Position numbers and translations under genes: made by a program. Of a DNA stretch of 64,000 nt, positions 27,763-36,889 are shown piece by piece. How positions within the stretch are numbered: position 1 is the stretch's first letter; each line of letters begins with the position of its first letter. Origin of the DNA: JAAYFT01 sp036562765 (lineage in GTDB: Bacteria > Bacillota > Clostridia > Tissierellales > Tissierellaceae); NCBI GenBank assembly GCA_036562765.1, contig DATCJO010000123.1, forward strand, positions 1 through 64,000, read 5' to 3'. The notes beneath the pieces were generated by a model that saw nothing but the letters and a program-made list of their open reading frames with translations, did not search any database and had not been told where the DNA came from.

Positions 27763-28200
27763 TAATATCTTCTTTACTATTTGATTTACCATATTGCCAT
27801 CAGCTCTGCCTTTTACCTTAGGCATAACAACTTTCATTACCTTACCCATATCCTTAATAGATGTTGCATTAACTTCATTTATGGCTTCTCTAACTATTTT
27901 TTCTAATTCTTCTTCAGAAAGCTGTTCAGGTAGATATTCCAAAAGGATATTCATTTCTTGTTCAGTCAATTCTACTAAATCTTCTCTTTGCCCTTTTCTA
28001 AATTCTTCTATAGCCATTTTCTTTTCTTTAAGCTGTTTAGCAATAATGTCTAATATATCGTCATCTGAAAGCTCTCTTCTTTCATCGACTTCTTTTTGCT
28101 TAATAGCTGCCCTTATCATAGTTATAGTATCTTTTCTAACCTTATCTTTACTCTTCATGGAGTTTTTCAAGTCTTCCATTAATCTATCTTTGAGAGACAT
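27757..28200 (-). CDS. GatB/YqeY domain protein
   Basis: This 147-residue protein of the YqeY family is related to the tail domain of the GatB amidotransferase subunit. Conserved parts are MIRAAIKQKEVD near residue 28 and the C-terminal GMG/GRADGNMVNQIVKK-like end. A tRNA-linked role is suspected but not proven. It follows rpsU closely, as in most Firmicutes. Confidence 0.9.
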   Translation of the reverse strand: MSLKDRLMEDLKNSMKSKDKVRKDTITMIRAAIKQKEVDERRELSDDDILDIIAKQLKEKKMAIEEFRKGQREDLVELTEQEMNILLEYLPEQLSEEELEKIVREAINEVNATSIKDMGKVMKVVMPKVKGRADGNMVNQIVKKILN

Positions 28201-28215
28201 TGATTCACCTTCTCA

Positions 28216-28398
28216 TTAATATCTAGAATATTTTTTTCTTCTAGCTTCTTCAGATTTCTTCTTACGACGAACGCTTGGCTTTTCATAATGCTCTCTCTTT
28301 CTGACTTCTCCAAGAACGCCAGCTTTAGCACATTGTATTTTAAACCTTCTCAAAGCGCTATCAAGAGATTCATTTTCTCCAACTCTAACTTCTGCCAT
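28216..28398 (-). CDS. rpsU: 30S ribosomal protein S21
   Basis: This 60-residue basic protein (MAEVRVGENESLDSALRRF…) matches bS21 over its length, including the lysine/arginine-rich C-terminus (RRKKSEEARRKK). It helps initiation on the 30S subunit. The gene lies between the HIT gene and yqeY, the conserved position. Confidence 0.96.
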   Translation of the reverse strand: MAEVRVGENESLDSALRRFKIQCAKAGVLGEVRKREHYEKPSVRRKKKSEEARRKKYSRY

Positions 28399-28510
28399 AG
28401 ACTTCTCCCTCCCCTCTCTACTGCAAGAGTACCCGATACCATATCTATTTAAGGGTCATGTACTAAACCATTATACATTAAAATTTTAGATATTTCAACT
28501 TATTTTTATT

Positions 28511-28852
28511 TTAGCCTGGTGGCCACAACATTTTTCTCTTACCTAATACATGGAAGTGAATATGTTCTACAGTTTGTCCTCCATCTATGCCGCAGTTATT
28601 GACAATCCTGTAACCGCCTTCAAGTCCCTTTTCCTTTGCAATTTTTGCTGCCACAAGTAGAAGATGGCCCATAAGCTCTTTTTTGCTATCGTCAACATAA
28701 GCAATTGAAGGAATATGTTCTTTTGGAATAACTAAAAAATGAACTGGGGCTTGAGGGTTAATGTCTTCGAAGGCTATGGCTTTATCATCTTCATAAATTA
28801 TTTTGCTAGGTATTTCCCCTTTGATTATCTTACAGAATATACAGTTGTCCAA
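28511..28852 (-). CDS. HIT-family nucleotide hydrolase
   Basis: The start is probably TTG at 28852, seven bases after AAGGAGGT. This gives the usual 113 residues and avoids overlap with mtaB. The zinc pair CIFCKI, the conserved LVIPKEHIPS and the histidine triad HIHFHVLG mark a histidine-triad protein of the HINT branch, which cleaves phosphoramidates of AMP. The cellular substrate is not known. Confidence 0.92.
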   Translation of the reverse strand: MDNCIFCKIIKGEIPSKIIYEDDKAIAFEDINPQAPVHFLVIPKEHIPSIAYVDDSKKELMGHLLLVAAKIAKEKGLEGGYRIVNNCGIDGGQTVEHIHFHVLGKRKMLWPPG

Positions 28853-28865
28853 CCTCTCCACCTCC

Positions 28866-30176
28866 TTACCCATTGCAGATTACTTCCCCTATTAAATAAT
28901 CATCTTTTGCTTCTTTGATTCTTACATCGACTATTTCTCCAATTAATTGCAAGTCTTTTTTAGCTTTTACCCTAATGTAGTTTGTGGTGTACCCTTCCAT
29001 ATAATCCTTATCCTTCTTACTCTTCTCTTCAAATAAAACGGACAAGGTGGAACCTATGAATTTTAAGTGAAACTCTTTCATCAATTCTTCCCCAAGGGAA
29101 ATTAACTTATCTGATCTTATATTTTTTACATTTCCATCTACTTGGTTTTCAAATTTAGCTGCTGGCGTTCCGCGTCTAGGAGAATATTTAAATACATGAA
29201 TCCTTGAAAATCCAATTTCCCTTACAAAGTTATAGGTCTCATTAAATTCTTCCTCTGTTTCTCCAGGAAAACCCACTATTATATCTGTTGTTATTCCAGC
29301 ATTTGGCATAAAATCTCTAATAATATTTACTATTTCCTTATACTGCTGTGGTGTATATTTCCTGTTCATTCTCTTTAATACAGTAGGAGACCCTGATTGT
29401 AGGGATAGATGGAAATGATCGCAGACCTTCCCTATTTTTACAACTCTTTCCATAAATTCACGATTTATCAATGTTGGTTCTATGGAACTTAGCCTAATTC
29501 TTTGAATTTTATCTATTTTGCCAACTTCTTCCAAGACATCTATCAGCGAAATATCCCTTTTGTCCTTTCCGTATGACGCAATATGAATTCCAGTAAGAAC
29601 GATTTCTTTAAAGCCTGCATCAGCTAAATTATTAGCCTCTTTGATAATATCATCTAAATCTCTACTTCTTATTGGCCCTCTTGCATAAGGTATTATACAA
29701 TATGAGCAAAATTGGTTACATCCATCCTGTATCTTTATATATGCCCTTGTTTTAGATTTTACTTCTTTTATATTAATTGATTCAAATTCCTTTTGAGTCC
29801 TTATATTCCTTACTACATTGATTTTTTCTTTATTGGCTATTGCTTTTTCGCATAGTTCTACAATTTTATTCCTGTCGGTAGTCCCTACTATTACATCTAC
29901 ACCTTCAATCTTTGCTACTTCCTCAGGAGCTACTTGAGGGTAACAACCTACAACTGCAATTAATGCATCCCTATTTTTCTTTTTAGCCCTAGAAATAAAC
30001 TGCCTTGATTTTCTTTCAGACAGATTTGTAACAGTACAGGTATTAATTACATAGATATCAGCAATTTCGTCTTCCCCTACGATTTCATAACCTTTCCTTT
30101 CAAACATCTCTTCCATTGCCTCTGTCTCATACTGATTTACTTTACACCCTAGGGTGTAAAAGGCTACTTTTAACAT
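28866..30176 (-). CDS. mtaB: tRNA N6-threonylcarbamoyladenosine methylthiotransferase MtaB
   Basis: This 436-residue radical-SAM enzyme adds a methylthio group to t6A37 of tRNAs. The N-terminal UPF0004 domain provides cluster cysteines (LGCKVN, NTCTVT, VVGCYPQ). The radical-SAM motif is CNQFCSYC (about residue 147). The C-terminal TRAM domain ends the protein. The ATG at 30176 overlaps the rsmE stop as TGATG, with GGAG upstream, so the pair is translationally coupled. Confidence 0.93.
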   Translation of the reverse strand: MLKVAFYTLGCKVNQYETEAMEEMFERKGYEIVGEDEIADIYVINTCTVTNLSERKSRQFISRAKKKNRDALIAVVGCYPQVAPEEVAKIEGVDVIVGTTDRNKIVELCEKAIANKEKINVVRNIRTQKEFESINIKEVKSKTRAYIKIQDGCNQFCSYCIIPYARGPIRSRDLDDIIKEANNLADAGFKEIVLTGIHIASYGKDKRDISLIDVLEEVGKIDKIQRIRLSSIEPTLINREFMERVVKIGKVCDHFHLSLQSGSPTVLKRMNRKYTPQQYKEIVNIIRDFMPNAGITTDIIVGFPGETEEEFNETYNFVREIGFSRIHVFKYSPRRGTPAAKFENQVDGNVKNIRSDKLISLGEELMKEFHLKFIGSTLSVLFEEKSKKDKDYMEGYTTNYIRVKAKKDLQLIGEIVDVRIKEAKDDYLIGEVICNG

Positions 30177-30916
30177 CAAATCACTCCTAAATCTCCAAAT
30201 TCATATAATAGAATAGTTACTGCAACAGCCCCTGCTGTTTCAGTCCTTAATATCCTAGGGCCTAATGTTACTATATGAGCTCCTATAGATTTTAACTCTT
30301 CAATTTCTTCTGGTTCAAATCCCCCTTCAGGTCCAATAATCAAATGGATTTTATTTCCATTCAATTTTAAATTGCCTTTAATCGAATTCATCTTTTCTTC
30401 TTCATAAGGAACAACTATATTCTTCTCTTCTTTCAATAGTTCAATCATCTCTCTAAAGGATATTATATCGTGAACCTCGGGCAGAATGTCTCTTTTACAC
30501 TGTTTTGCTGCCTCTTCTGCAATTAAATTCCATCTTTCAACCTTATTCTTTTCCTTTTTCACATCGTTTACCTTAACAACGCATCTCTTTAATTCAACTG
30601 GATAAAATTCCTTTACTCCAATTTCAGTACATTTTTGGATTACTGTTTCCATCTTGTTCCCTTTTATCAAGCCTTGATATAAAACTATATGAATAGGTGA
30701 TTCATTGGTTCCTTTAATTTTTTCCTTAATTTCTGTCAATATTCTATCCTTCTGAATTGAAACAATTTCACAAATATGAATATAACCATCTATTGCTATC
30801 TCAATTTTATCCTTTATATCCAGTCTCAATACATCTTTTATATGCCTAACATCTTTACCAATAATCTCAATTTTATCTGCAAATAGCCTTTCACTGGTAA
30901 CAAAAAACCTATGCAT
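30176..30916 (-). CDS. rsmE: 16S rRNA (uracil-1498-N3)-methyltransferase
   Basis: This SPOUT-class methyltransferase has about 246 residues when started at the ATG at 30916. It has an N-terminal PUA-like domain and the knotted C-terminal domain with IHLIIGPEGGFEPEEIE and LGPRILRTETA. It modifies U1498 of 16S rRNA. The start overlaps the prmA end by eight bases. Confidence 0.93.
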   Translation of the reverse strand: MHRFFVTSERLFADKIEIIGKDVRHIKDVLRLDIKDKIEIAIDGYIHICEIVSIQKDRILTEIKEKIKGTNESPIHIVLYQGLIKGNKMETVIQKCTEIGVKEFYPVELKRCVVKVNDVKKEKNKVERWNLIAEEAAKQCKRDILPEVHDIISFREMIELLKEEKNIVVPYEEEKMNSIKGNLKLNGNKIHLIIGPEGGFEPEEIEELKSIGAHIVTLGPRILRTETAGAVAVTILLYEFGDLGVI

Positions 30917-31856
30917 TTCCTTCACCATTATTAATAGCTATTATTAGAGCCCATTCGTTTTTCAAATGAGTGTCTATAATTTTAAATCCATTTTCTATAA
31001 GCTTATTTTCGACCAAAGGAATTTTCTCTTCGATAACTCCTGATGCAATGAAAATCCCATTGTTTTCTAAATGATATTTCAAATCTCCAATCATTTCCAC
31101 TATTATCTCAGCTATTATATTTGAAACAATTATATTAGCCTTACCTTTTACCACATCTAGAAGGTTGCCTTTTTTAACTTCAACAATGTCCTGAACTTCA
31201 TTTAATTTAATATTATCATTTGTAACTTTTATACACATCTCATCTACATCCACTGCCACAACCTTACTTGCTCCCAATTTTGCTGCGACTATACTTAGTA
31301 TTCCGCTGCCACATCCAATATCAAAAACTATATCTCCTTCTTTTACATACTTTTCCAATGCTTCAATACACAAAGAAGTCGTCTCATGGGTTCCAGTTCC
31401 AAAAGCCATACCTGGGTCTAGTTCTATCAATATATCGTTTTCCTTAAGTTCGTAACTTTCCCAAGTAGGCTTAATTACTATCCTATTTCCTATCCTTAGG
31501 GGCTTAAAATATTTTTTCCAATTCTCTGCAAAATCCTCATCATTTACCATTGTCACTGTTATGTCAGGTTCAGCATCTTTTAGTATATCGTTATTTTTTA
31601 TCCTATACTTTATTTCCTGTATCTTATAATCTATATCCTCTGCTTCCGAAAAATATGCCTTAATCAAAATGTCGTCTGATTCCATTTTAATTAAATCTGG
31701 GTCTACAACAGCCCATCCTTCTTGAGATTGTGATATTTCCAGTATGTCCCTAGGATCTTCAATAGCTAGACCTGAAGCTCCTACATCATATAGAATTCCA
31801 GTTATTATCTCCTCATATTCTGGTGTAGTTTTTATTTGAACCTCAGCCCAATTCAT
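30909..31856 (-). CDS. prmA: Ribosomal protein L11 methyltransferase
   Basis: The start is placed at the ATG at 31856 (MNWAEVQI), giving 315 residues. The N-terminal substrate-binding domain is followed by the class-I methyltransferase domain with DPGMAFGTGTHETT and VFDIGCGSGILSI, then IIVSNIIAEI near residue 250. It trimethylates L11. The dnaJ–prmA–rsmE order is classical. Confidence 0.94.
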   Translation of the reverse strand: MNWAEVQIKTTPEYEEIITGILYDVGASGLAIEDPRDILEISQSQEGWAVVDPDLIKMESDDILIKAYFSEAEDIDYKIQEIKYRIKNNDILKDAEPDITVTMVNDEDFAENWKKYFKPLRIGNRIVIKPTWESYELKENDILIELDPGMAFGTGTHETTSLCIEALEKYVKEGDIVFDIGCGSGILSIVAAKLGASKVVAVDVDEMCIKVTNDNIKLNEVQDIVEVKKGNLLDVVKGKANIIVSNIIAEIIVEMIGDLKYHLENNGIFIASGVIEEKIPLVENKLIENGFKIIDTHLKNEWALIIAINNGEGNA

Positions 31857-31937
31857 ATATACACTTCCCATCTTATAAAATCTAAAATAATTATACCCAA
31901 ATAAGAAAAAAAATAAAGATGTTTTGTTATATTATTG

Positions 31938-33089
31938 TTAATTAAAGGCATCCTTCATCTTTTTGAAAAAGCCTTTTTTATTTTCCCTAATATTATCGCC
32001 CATTTCTTTAGCGAACTCTCTCAACAATTGCTTTTGCTTTTCTGTTAACTTAGTAGGAACCTGTACTTCTACAGTAAAGAATAAATCTCCTCTGCCATAG
32101 CCTTTAAGATTAGGTACTCCTCTATTTTTTAATTTAAACTCAGTTCCAGTTTGAGTACCTTCAGGTATATTGAACTTTTCAATTCCTTCTAATGTTGGAA
32201 CTTCAATTTCCGCACCTAAGGCAGCTTCTGTAAATGATATTGGAACTTTTACATATATGTCATTTCCTGAACGTTTAAATACCTTATCTTCCAAGACATT
32301 TATATAAATATATAAGTCTCCATTTGGCCCACCTCTTTCTCCTGCTTCTCCTTCACCTCTCATAGATATAACAGAACCTGTATCTACTCCTGCTGGGACT
32401 TTTACTTTTATCCTTCTTGTTTTAACTACTTTTCCTCTACCACTGCAAGTACTACATTTTTCCTTAATTATCTCACCAGTTCCGCCACAAGTTGTACAAG
32501 TAGAAGTTCTTATAAATTGGCCAAAAGGAGTCCTTTGGGCATACCTTACTTCCCCTAGTCCATTACATGTTGGACAGGTTACTTTCCCTGTTCCTGGCTT
32601 TGCACCTGTTCCATGGCATGTTTGACATGTTTCTGTCCTTCTTACCTGTATTTCCTTTTCTGTTCCAAATACTGCTTCTCTAAAATCAATAGTCAAATCA
32701 TATCTCAAATCTGCACCTCTAACAGGCCCCTGTCTTCTTCTTGCACTGCTTGTAAATCCTCCGCCAAATATATCAAATATATCATCAAATAAATCTCCGA
32801 AATCACCAAAACCACCAAAATCTTGGCCATAGCTACCAGCACTTTGAGGATCTACACCTGCATGCCCGAATCTATCATATTTAGCTCTTTTTTCAGGATC
32901 AGATAGGACTTCATAAGCTTCATTTATTTCTTTTAATTTTGCTTCACATTCTTCCTTATTATCAGGATTCAAGTCAGGGTGATATTTTTTTACCAGTTGT
33001 CGATATGCTTTCTTTATTTCATCTTCTGTAGCATCCCTTGGTACACCTAAAACTTCATAGTAATCCTTTTTTGCCAACCCTTTCACCAA
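31938..33089 (-). CDS. dnaJ: Chaperone protein DnaJ
   Basis: This 383-residue type-I J protein has a J domain with the HPD motif (KKYHPDLNPD, about residue 38), a Gly/Phe-rich linker and four CxxCxGxG zinc repeats (CQTCHGTG, CPTCNGLG, CTTCGGTG, CSTCSGRG). The C-terminal substrate-binding barrels follow. Several closely spaced GTG/TTG codons at the 5' end leave the exact start uncertain by a few residues. It stimulates DnaK ATPase. Confidence 0.96.
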   Translation of the reverse strand: MVKGLAKKDYYEVLGVPRDATEDEIKKAYRQLVKKYHPDLNPDNKEECEAKLKEINEAYEVLSDPEKRAKYDRFGHAGVDPQSAGSYGQDFGGFGDFGDLFDDIFDIFGGGFTSSARRRQGPVRGADLRYDLTIDFREAVFGTEKEIQVRRTETCQTCHGTGAKPGTGKVTCPTCNGLGEVRYAQRTPFGQFIRTSTCTTCGGTGEIIKEKCSTCSGRGKVVKTRRIKVKVPAGVDTGSVISMRGEGEAGERGGPNGDLYIYINVLEDKVFKRSGNDIYVKVPISFTEAALGAEIEVPTLEGIEKFNIPEGTQTGTEFKLKNRGVPNLKGYGRGDLFFTVEVQVPTKLTEKQKQLLREFAKEMGDNIRENKKGFFKKMKDAFN

Positions 33090-33158
33090 CCTTTTATATA
33101 GACTTAAACTAAATAAAAAATTCTAAATAAAAATATATATATCAAAAAAAGATTATAT

Positions 33159-33200
33159 CAAACAATTAAGCTAAATCAAACGATTTAGCTTAATTGTTTG
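33159..33200 (-). terminator. Nineteen-base perfect hairpin between dnaK and dnaJ
   Basis: Arms 33159–33177 and 33182–33200 are exact reverse complements with a four-base loop. A T-rich run (ATCTTTTTTT) appears about nine bases after the stem on the minus strand, so it could act as a partial terminator or a processing/stability element setting the DnaK:DnaJ ratio. Confidence 0.7.
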
Positions 33201-33205
33201 AAAAA

Positions 33206-35035
33206 TTATTTATTGTCGTCATCATCTACAACTTCATAGTCAGCATCAACTACGCCATCATCTTTCTTCTCTGATGTTGAGCTTTGATTTCCTTGGTTAG
33301 CTTGTTGTTGATATAGTTTTTGAGAAATCTTATAGAAGCTTTCTGTTAATTCTTCAGTCTTCTTCTTAATTAAGTCATAATCGTCGCCTTCTAAGGCTTT
33401 CTTTAATTCACTTAGTTTATCTTCAACTTCTTTCTTTTCACTATCTGAAATCTTATCCTTCAAATCTTTCAAAATCTTTTCAGTTTGATAAACCATTGAG
33501 TCTGCATTGTTTCTAATTTCAATTCTTTCACGTTTCTTTTTGTCTTCTTCTGCATATCTTTCTGCTTCCTTAATCTTCCTTTGAATTTCGTCTTCAGAAA
33601 GCTTAGTGGACCCTGTTATAGTTATGCTTTGTTCTTTACCAGTACCTAAGTCTTTTGCACTAACATGCACAATACCATTTGCGTCTATATCAAAGGTTAC
33701 TTCAATTTGTGGTACTCCTCTTGGTGCTGGAGGTATGCCTGTTAATTGGAATCTACCTAATGTAACATTGTCTGCTGCCATCAATCTTTCACCTTGTACA
33801 ACGTGTATTTCTACAGATGTTTGATTGTCTGCAGCTGTTGTGAATATTTGACTCTTTCTTGTTGGAATAGTTGTATTCCTTTCAATTAGCCTTGTAGTTA
33901 CACCACCTAAAGTTTCAATACCTAAAGACAATGGTGTTACATCTAGCAACAACAAGTCTTTTACTTCTCCTGCCAATACTCCACCTTGGATTGCTGCTCC
34001 TATAGCAACACATTCATCTGGGTTAATATCTTTTTGAGGTTCCTTACCCATTAAATTCTTTACAGCATCTTGAACTGCAGGAATCCTTGTTGAACCTCCA
34101 ACTAAAATTACCTTGTCAATATCAGATGGCTTTAATCCTGCATCATCCAAAGCATCCCTTACTGGACCTAAAGTCATTTCAACAAGGTCTGCTGTCAACT
34201 CGTTGAACTTTGCTCTTGTTATATCCATGTTTAAATGCAATGGCCCTGCTTGTGTAGCTGTAATAAATGGCAAGTTTACATTTGTAGTTAATGTAGAAGA
34301 TAATTCTTTCTTAGCCTTTTCAGCAGCTTCTTTCAACCTTTGCAATGACATCTTATCTTGTCTTAAATCTATTCCATGTTCTTTCTTAAATTCTTCAGCT
34401 ATATAGTCTATTAACCTTTGGTCAAAATCATCTCCTCCAAGATGATTGTTTCCACGAGTAGCTAAAACTTCAAATACTCCATCGCCAATTTCCAATATTG
34501 AAACATCAAATGTGCCGCCACCAAGGTCATATACCATGATTTTCTTTTGACCTTGTTCTTTGTCCATACCATAAGCCAAAGCTGCAGCTGTTGGTTCGTT
34601 AATAATCCTCTTTACTTCCAATCCAGCAATTCTTCCAGCATTCTTTGTTGCTTGTCTTTGGCTATCTGTGAAATAAGCAGGAACTGTAATAACAGCTTCC
34701 TTAACAGGTTCACCTAGATAGCTTTCAACATCTGCCTTTATTTTTTGCAAAATCATGGCTGAAATTTCTTCAGGAGTATATTTTTTACCATCTATCTCAA
34801 CTTTATAATCTGAACCCATTTTCCTCTTTATAGAAGATATTGTCCTATCTGGATTTGTAATGGCTTGCCTCTTTGCAGGTTCACCAACAAGCCTTTCACC
34901 ATCTTTAGTAAAAGCAACTACAGATGGAGTTGTCCTATTTCCTTCACGATTTGGTATTACAACAGGTTCTCCACCTTCCAAAATTGCAACACATGAATTA
35001 GTTGTTCCTAAGTCAATGCCAATTATTTTTCCCAT
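33206..35035 (-). CDS. dnaK: Chaperone protein DnaK (Hsp70)
   Basis: This 609-residue protein has the Hsp70 nucleotide-binding domain (IGIDLGTTNSCVAI; IINEPTAAALAYG; ILVGGSTRIPAV), the substrate-binding beta domain (about residues 370–480) and a helical lid with an acidic C-terminal tail. The tail reads DADYEVVDDDDNK in place of the Gram-negative EEVKD end. It refolds proteins with DnaJ and GrpE. Confidence 0.98.
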   Translation of the reverse strand: MGKIIGIDLGTTNSCVAILEGGEPVVIPNREGNRTTPSVVAFTKDGERLVGEPAKRQAITNPDRTISSIKRKMGSDYKVEIDGKKYTPEEISAMILQKIKADVESYLGEPVKEAVITVPAYFTDSQRQATKNAGRIAGLEVKRIINEPTAAALAYGMDKEQGQKKIMVYDLGGGTFDVSILEIGDGVFEVLATRGNNHLGGDDFDQRLIDYIAEEFKKEHGIDLRQDKMSLQRLKEAAEKAKKELSSTLTTNVNLPFITATQAGPLHLNMDITRAKFNELTADLVEMTLGPVRDALDDAGLKPSDIDKVILVGGSTRIPAVQDAVKNLMGKEPQKDINPDECVAIGAAIQGGVLAGEVKDLLLLDVTPLSLGIETLGGVTTRLIERNTTIPTRKSQIFTTAADNQTSVEIHVVQGERLMAADNVTLGRFQLTGIPPAPRGVPQIEVTFDIDANGIVHVSAKDLGTGKEQSITITGSTKLSEDEIQRKIKEAERYAEEDKKKRERIEIRNNADSMVYQTEKILKDLKDKISDSEKKEVEDKLSELKKALEGDDYDLIKKKTEELTESFYKISQKLYQQQANQGNQSSTSEKKDDGVVDADYEVVDDDDNK

Positions 35036-35058
35036 ATATATCCTCCTTTATCAAAAAC

Positions 35059-35682
35059 TTATTTTGCGACTTTAACTAATGAAGGTCGTATGACTTTACC
35101 TTTTAGTTTATATCCTTTTTGAAAGACTTCAATTATTTTACCAGATTCATACTCCTCATTTTCCTCCATATATATAGCATGATGGTAATTTGGATCGAAA
35201 TCTTCATTTAATGCGGGGATTTCTTCGACTTCATTATCTTTAAGAACTTTAATTAATTGGTCATAAATCATTTCAATTCCTTTATAAAAATTATCTTCTT
35301 TATCTGACTGTGACTCTAATGCCCTTTCAAGATTGTCAACAATTGGCAATAAACTTGTAACAAAGGGTTCTATAGCAAAATTTATAATGCTTTCCCTTTC
35401 TCTTTCTATTCTCTTTTTATAATTAATAAAATCAGCTTGTAGCCTTAATAATTTATTGTTTAATTCTTCTATTTCCTTATCTTTTTCATTAATAATGCCC
35501 TCAATATCCTCTTCCTTAGGGGCATTATCATCATTTGTCCTTTCATTTGGATTTACATTCTTGCCATTGTTTTCAATTCCCATATTATTTTCATTCTCAC
35601 ATTCATTTTTATTTTTATTTTCAATTTCATCTTTATCCTGCAAATTTTCTACTTCCTTATTTGCTCCGTTTTCCTCCAGCAT
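35059..35682 (-). CDS. grpE: Nucleotide exchange factor GrpE
   Basis: This protein of about 207 residues, counted from the ATG at 35682, has a long acidic N-terminal region rich in N, E and K, a coiled coil (about residues 65–110) and the beta wing with IEMIYDQL and a PNYHHAIY-like motif. It releases ADP from DnaK. A TTG one codon earlier is an alternative start with slightly better spacing to AAGGAG. Confidence 0.94.
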   Translation of the reverse strand: MLEENGANKEVENLQDKDEIENKNKNECENENNMGIENNGKNVNPNERTNDDNAPKEEDIEGIINEKDKEIEELNNKLLRLQADFINYKKRIERERESIINFAIEPFVTSLLPIVDNLERALESQSDKEDNFYKGIEMIYDQLIKVLKDNEVEEIPALNEDFDPNYHHAIYMEENEEYESGKIIEVFQKGYKLKGKVIRPSLVKVAK

Positions 35683-35717
35683 CAAATTCACGCTCCTTAA
35701 TTAAAAAATATATTCAA

Positions 35718-36764
35718 CTATTTATTATTACCCAATAACATGCTCAATATTTCAGATACATTCAAAGAAACCAAATATAGGTTCTTTATTGCATTGTAAT
35801 AGTCCATTCGAGTAGGTCCTATAACACCAATTCTTCCTATAACCTTATCTCCTAGCCTATAATTTGCTGTAATGAGGCTGCAATCCTTAATTGGGTCATA
35901 GATATTTTCGCTGCCTATTGATATTTCAATGTCTTCTGTAAATGAACCTTTTAATAAGAGTTCTGTAATGGTATCCTTGTCTTCTATAAAAGAAATAAAG
36001 GTCTTAGCCTTATCCAAATCCCTGTATTCTGGAAAATCTAATATTCTAGTTATTCCATCAGCATAAATATCTACATCCTGTACATCTTCCAATGATTTAT
36101 TTATCATTGGAATTATCTCGTCTAGAATATTTTTATATTCATAGATTTCCATCATTATTTTTTGGGCCATATCGTCATTAATTCCAGCAATAGGCAGTCC
36201 TTTTAATTTATGATTCAACATGTTGGAAATAGTATTTATTTGATCTTCATTTATATCAGTATCTAGCCTAAAGATAGAATTTTTCACTACTCCAGTATCA
36301 CTTACTAAAGTTAAAAGAACTTGAGATTCATCAATAGGAACTAGTTGTATTAGCTTAATTTTTGCTCCCATCATCTTAGAGGATACAGCCAATGCAGTAT
36401 AACTTGTTAATGCAGACAATATCTTAGCTGAACTCTGTAATAGCTGATCTACTTCTCTAGCTTCCTTTAATAAAGCTTTCTTAATTTCTTCCTTTTTTTC
36501 ATAATCTATTTTAGGTTTTATAACTTTTAACAACTGATTCACATATAATCTATAAGCCTTATCTGATGGTACTCTTCCTGCTGAAGAATGGGGTTTATTT
36601 AAGTATCCTAAGTCTTCTAAATCAGACATTTCATTTCTAACTGTTGCTGAGCTAATCCCAAAATTATAAAGTTTAGTTATTGTTCTTGAACCTATAGGTT
36701 CAGCGCTCATTATATACGAATTAATTATGGCATAAAGAATTTTCAGCTTTCTCTCGTCTAGCAT
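35718..36764 (-). CDS. hrcA: Heat-inducible transcription repressor HrcA
   Basis: The ATG at 36764 follows GGGGTGAG and gives 348 residues. An N-terminal winged helix (IGSRTITKLYNFGISSATVR) binds CIRCE. The GAF-like core and C-terminal region are complete. HrcA represses this operon and is kept active by GroEL in Bacillus. A perfect CIRCE operator lies 34 bases upstream. Confidence 0.96.
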   Translation of the reverse strand: MLDERKLKILYAIINSYIMSAEPIGSRTITKLYNFGISSATVRNEMSDLEDLGYLNKPHSSAGRVPSDKAYRLYVNQLLKVIKPKIDYEKKEEIKKALLKEAREVDQLLQSSAKILSALTSYTALAVSSKMMGAKIKLIQLVPIDESQVLLTLVSDTGVVKNSIFRLDTDINEDQINTISNMLNHKLKGLPIAGINDDMAQKIMMEIYEYKNILDEIIPMINKSLEDVQDVDIYADGITRILDFPEYRDLDKAKTFISFIEDKDTITELLLKGSFTEDIEISIGSENIYDPIKDCSLITANYRLGDKVIGRIGVIGPTRMDYYNAIKNLYLVSLNVSEILSMLLGNNK

Positions 36765-36798
36765 CTGCTCACCCCAATCATCATACACTAAATGATTA

Positions 36799-36825
36799 TT
36801 AGCACTCTAAGTTAATGAGTGCTAA
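36799..36825 (-). promoter_or_regulatory. CIRCE operator of the hrcA–grpE–dnaK–dnaJ operon
   Basis: Perfect TTAGCACTC–N9–GAGTGCTAA. It lies between the promoter at 36839–36867 and the hrcA start, the usual HrcA binding position. Confidence 0.97.
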
Positions 36826-36838
36826 TTCTTCTGATATA

Positions 36839-36867
36839 AAGTTACCATTACTTATATATTTTGTCAA
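36839..36867 (-). promoter_or_regulatory. Sigma-A-type promoter of the heat-shock operon
   Basis: On the minus strand, TTGACA (36862–36867) is separated by 17 bases from TAACTT (36839–36844). The CIRCE element begins about 14 bases downstream, where it would cover the transcription start. Confidence 0.65.
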
Positions 36868-36889
36868 TAGTTTTAAATAAAAAATTAAA

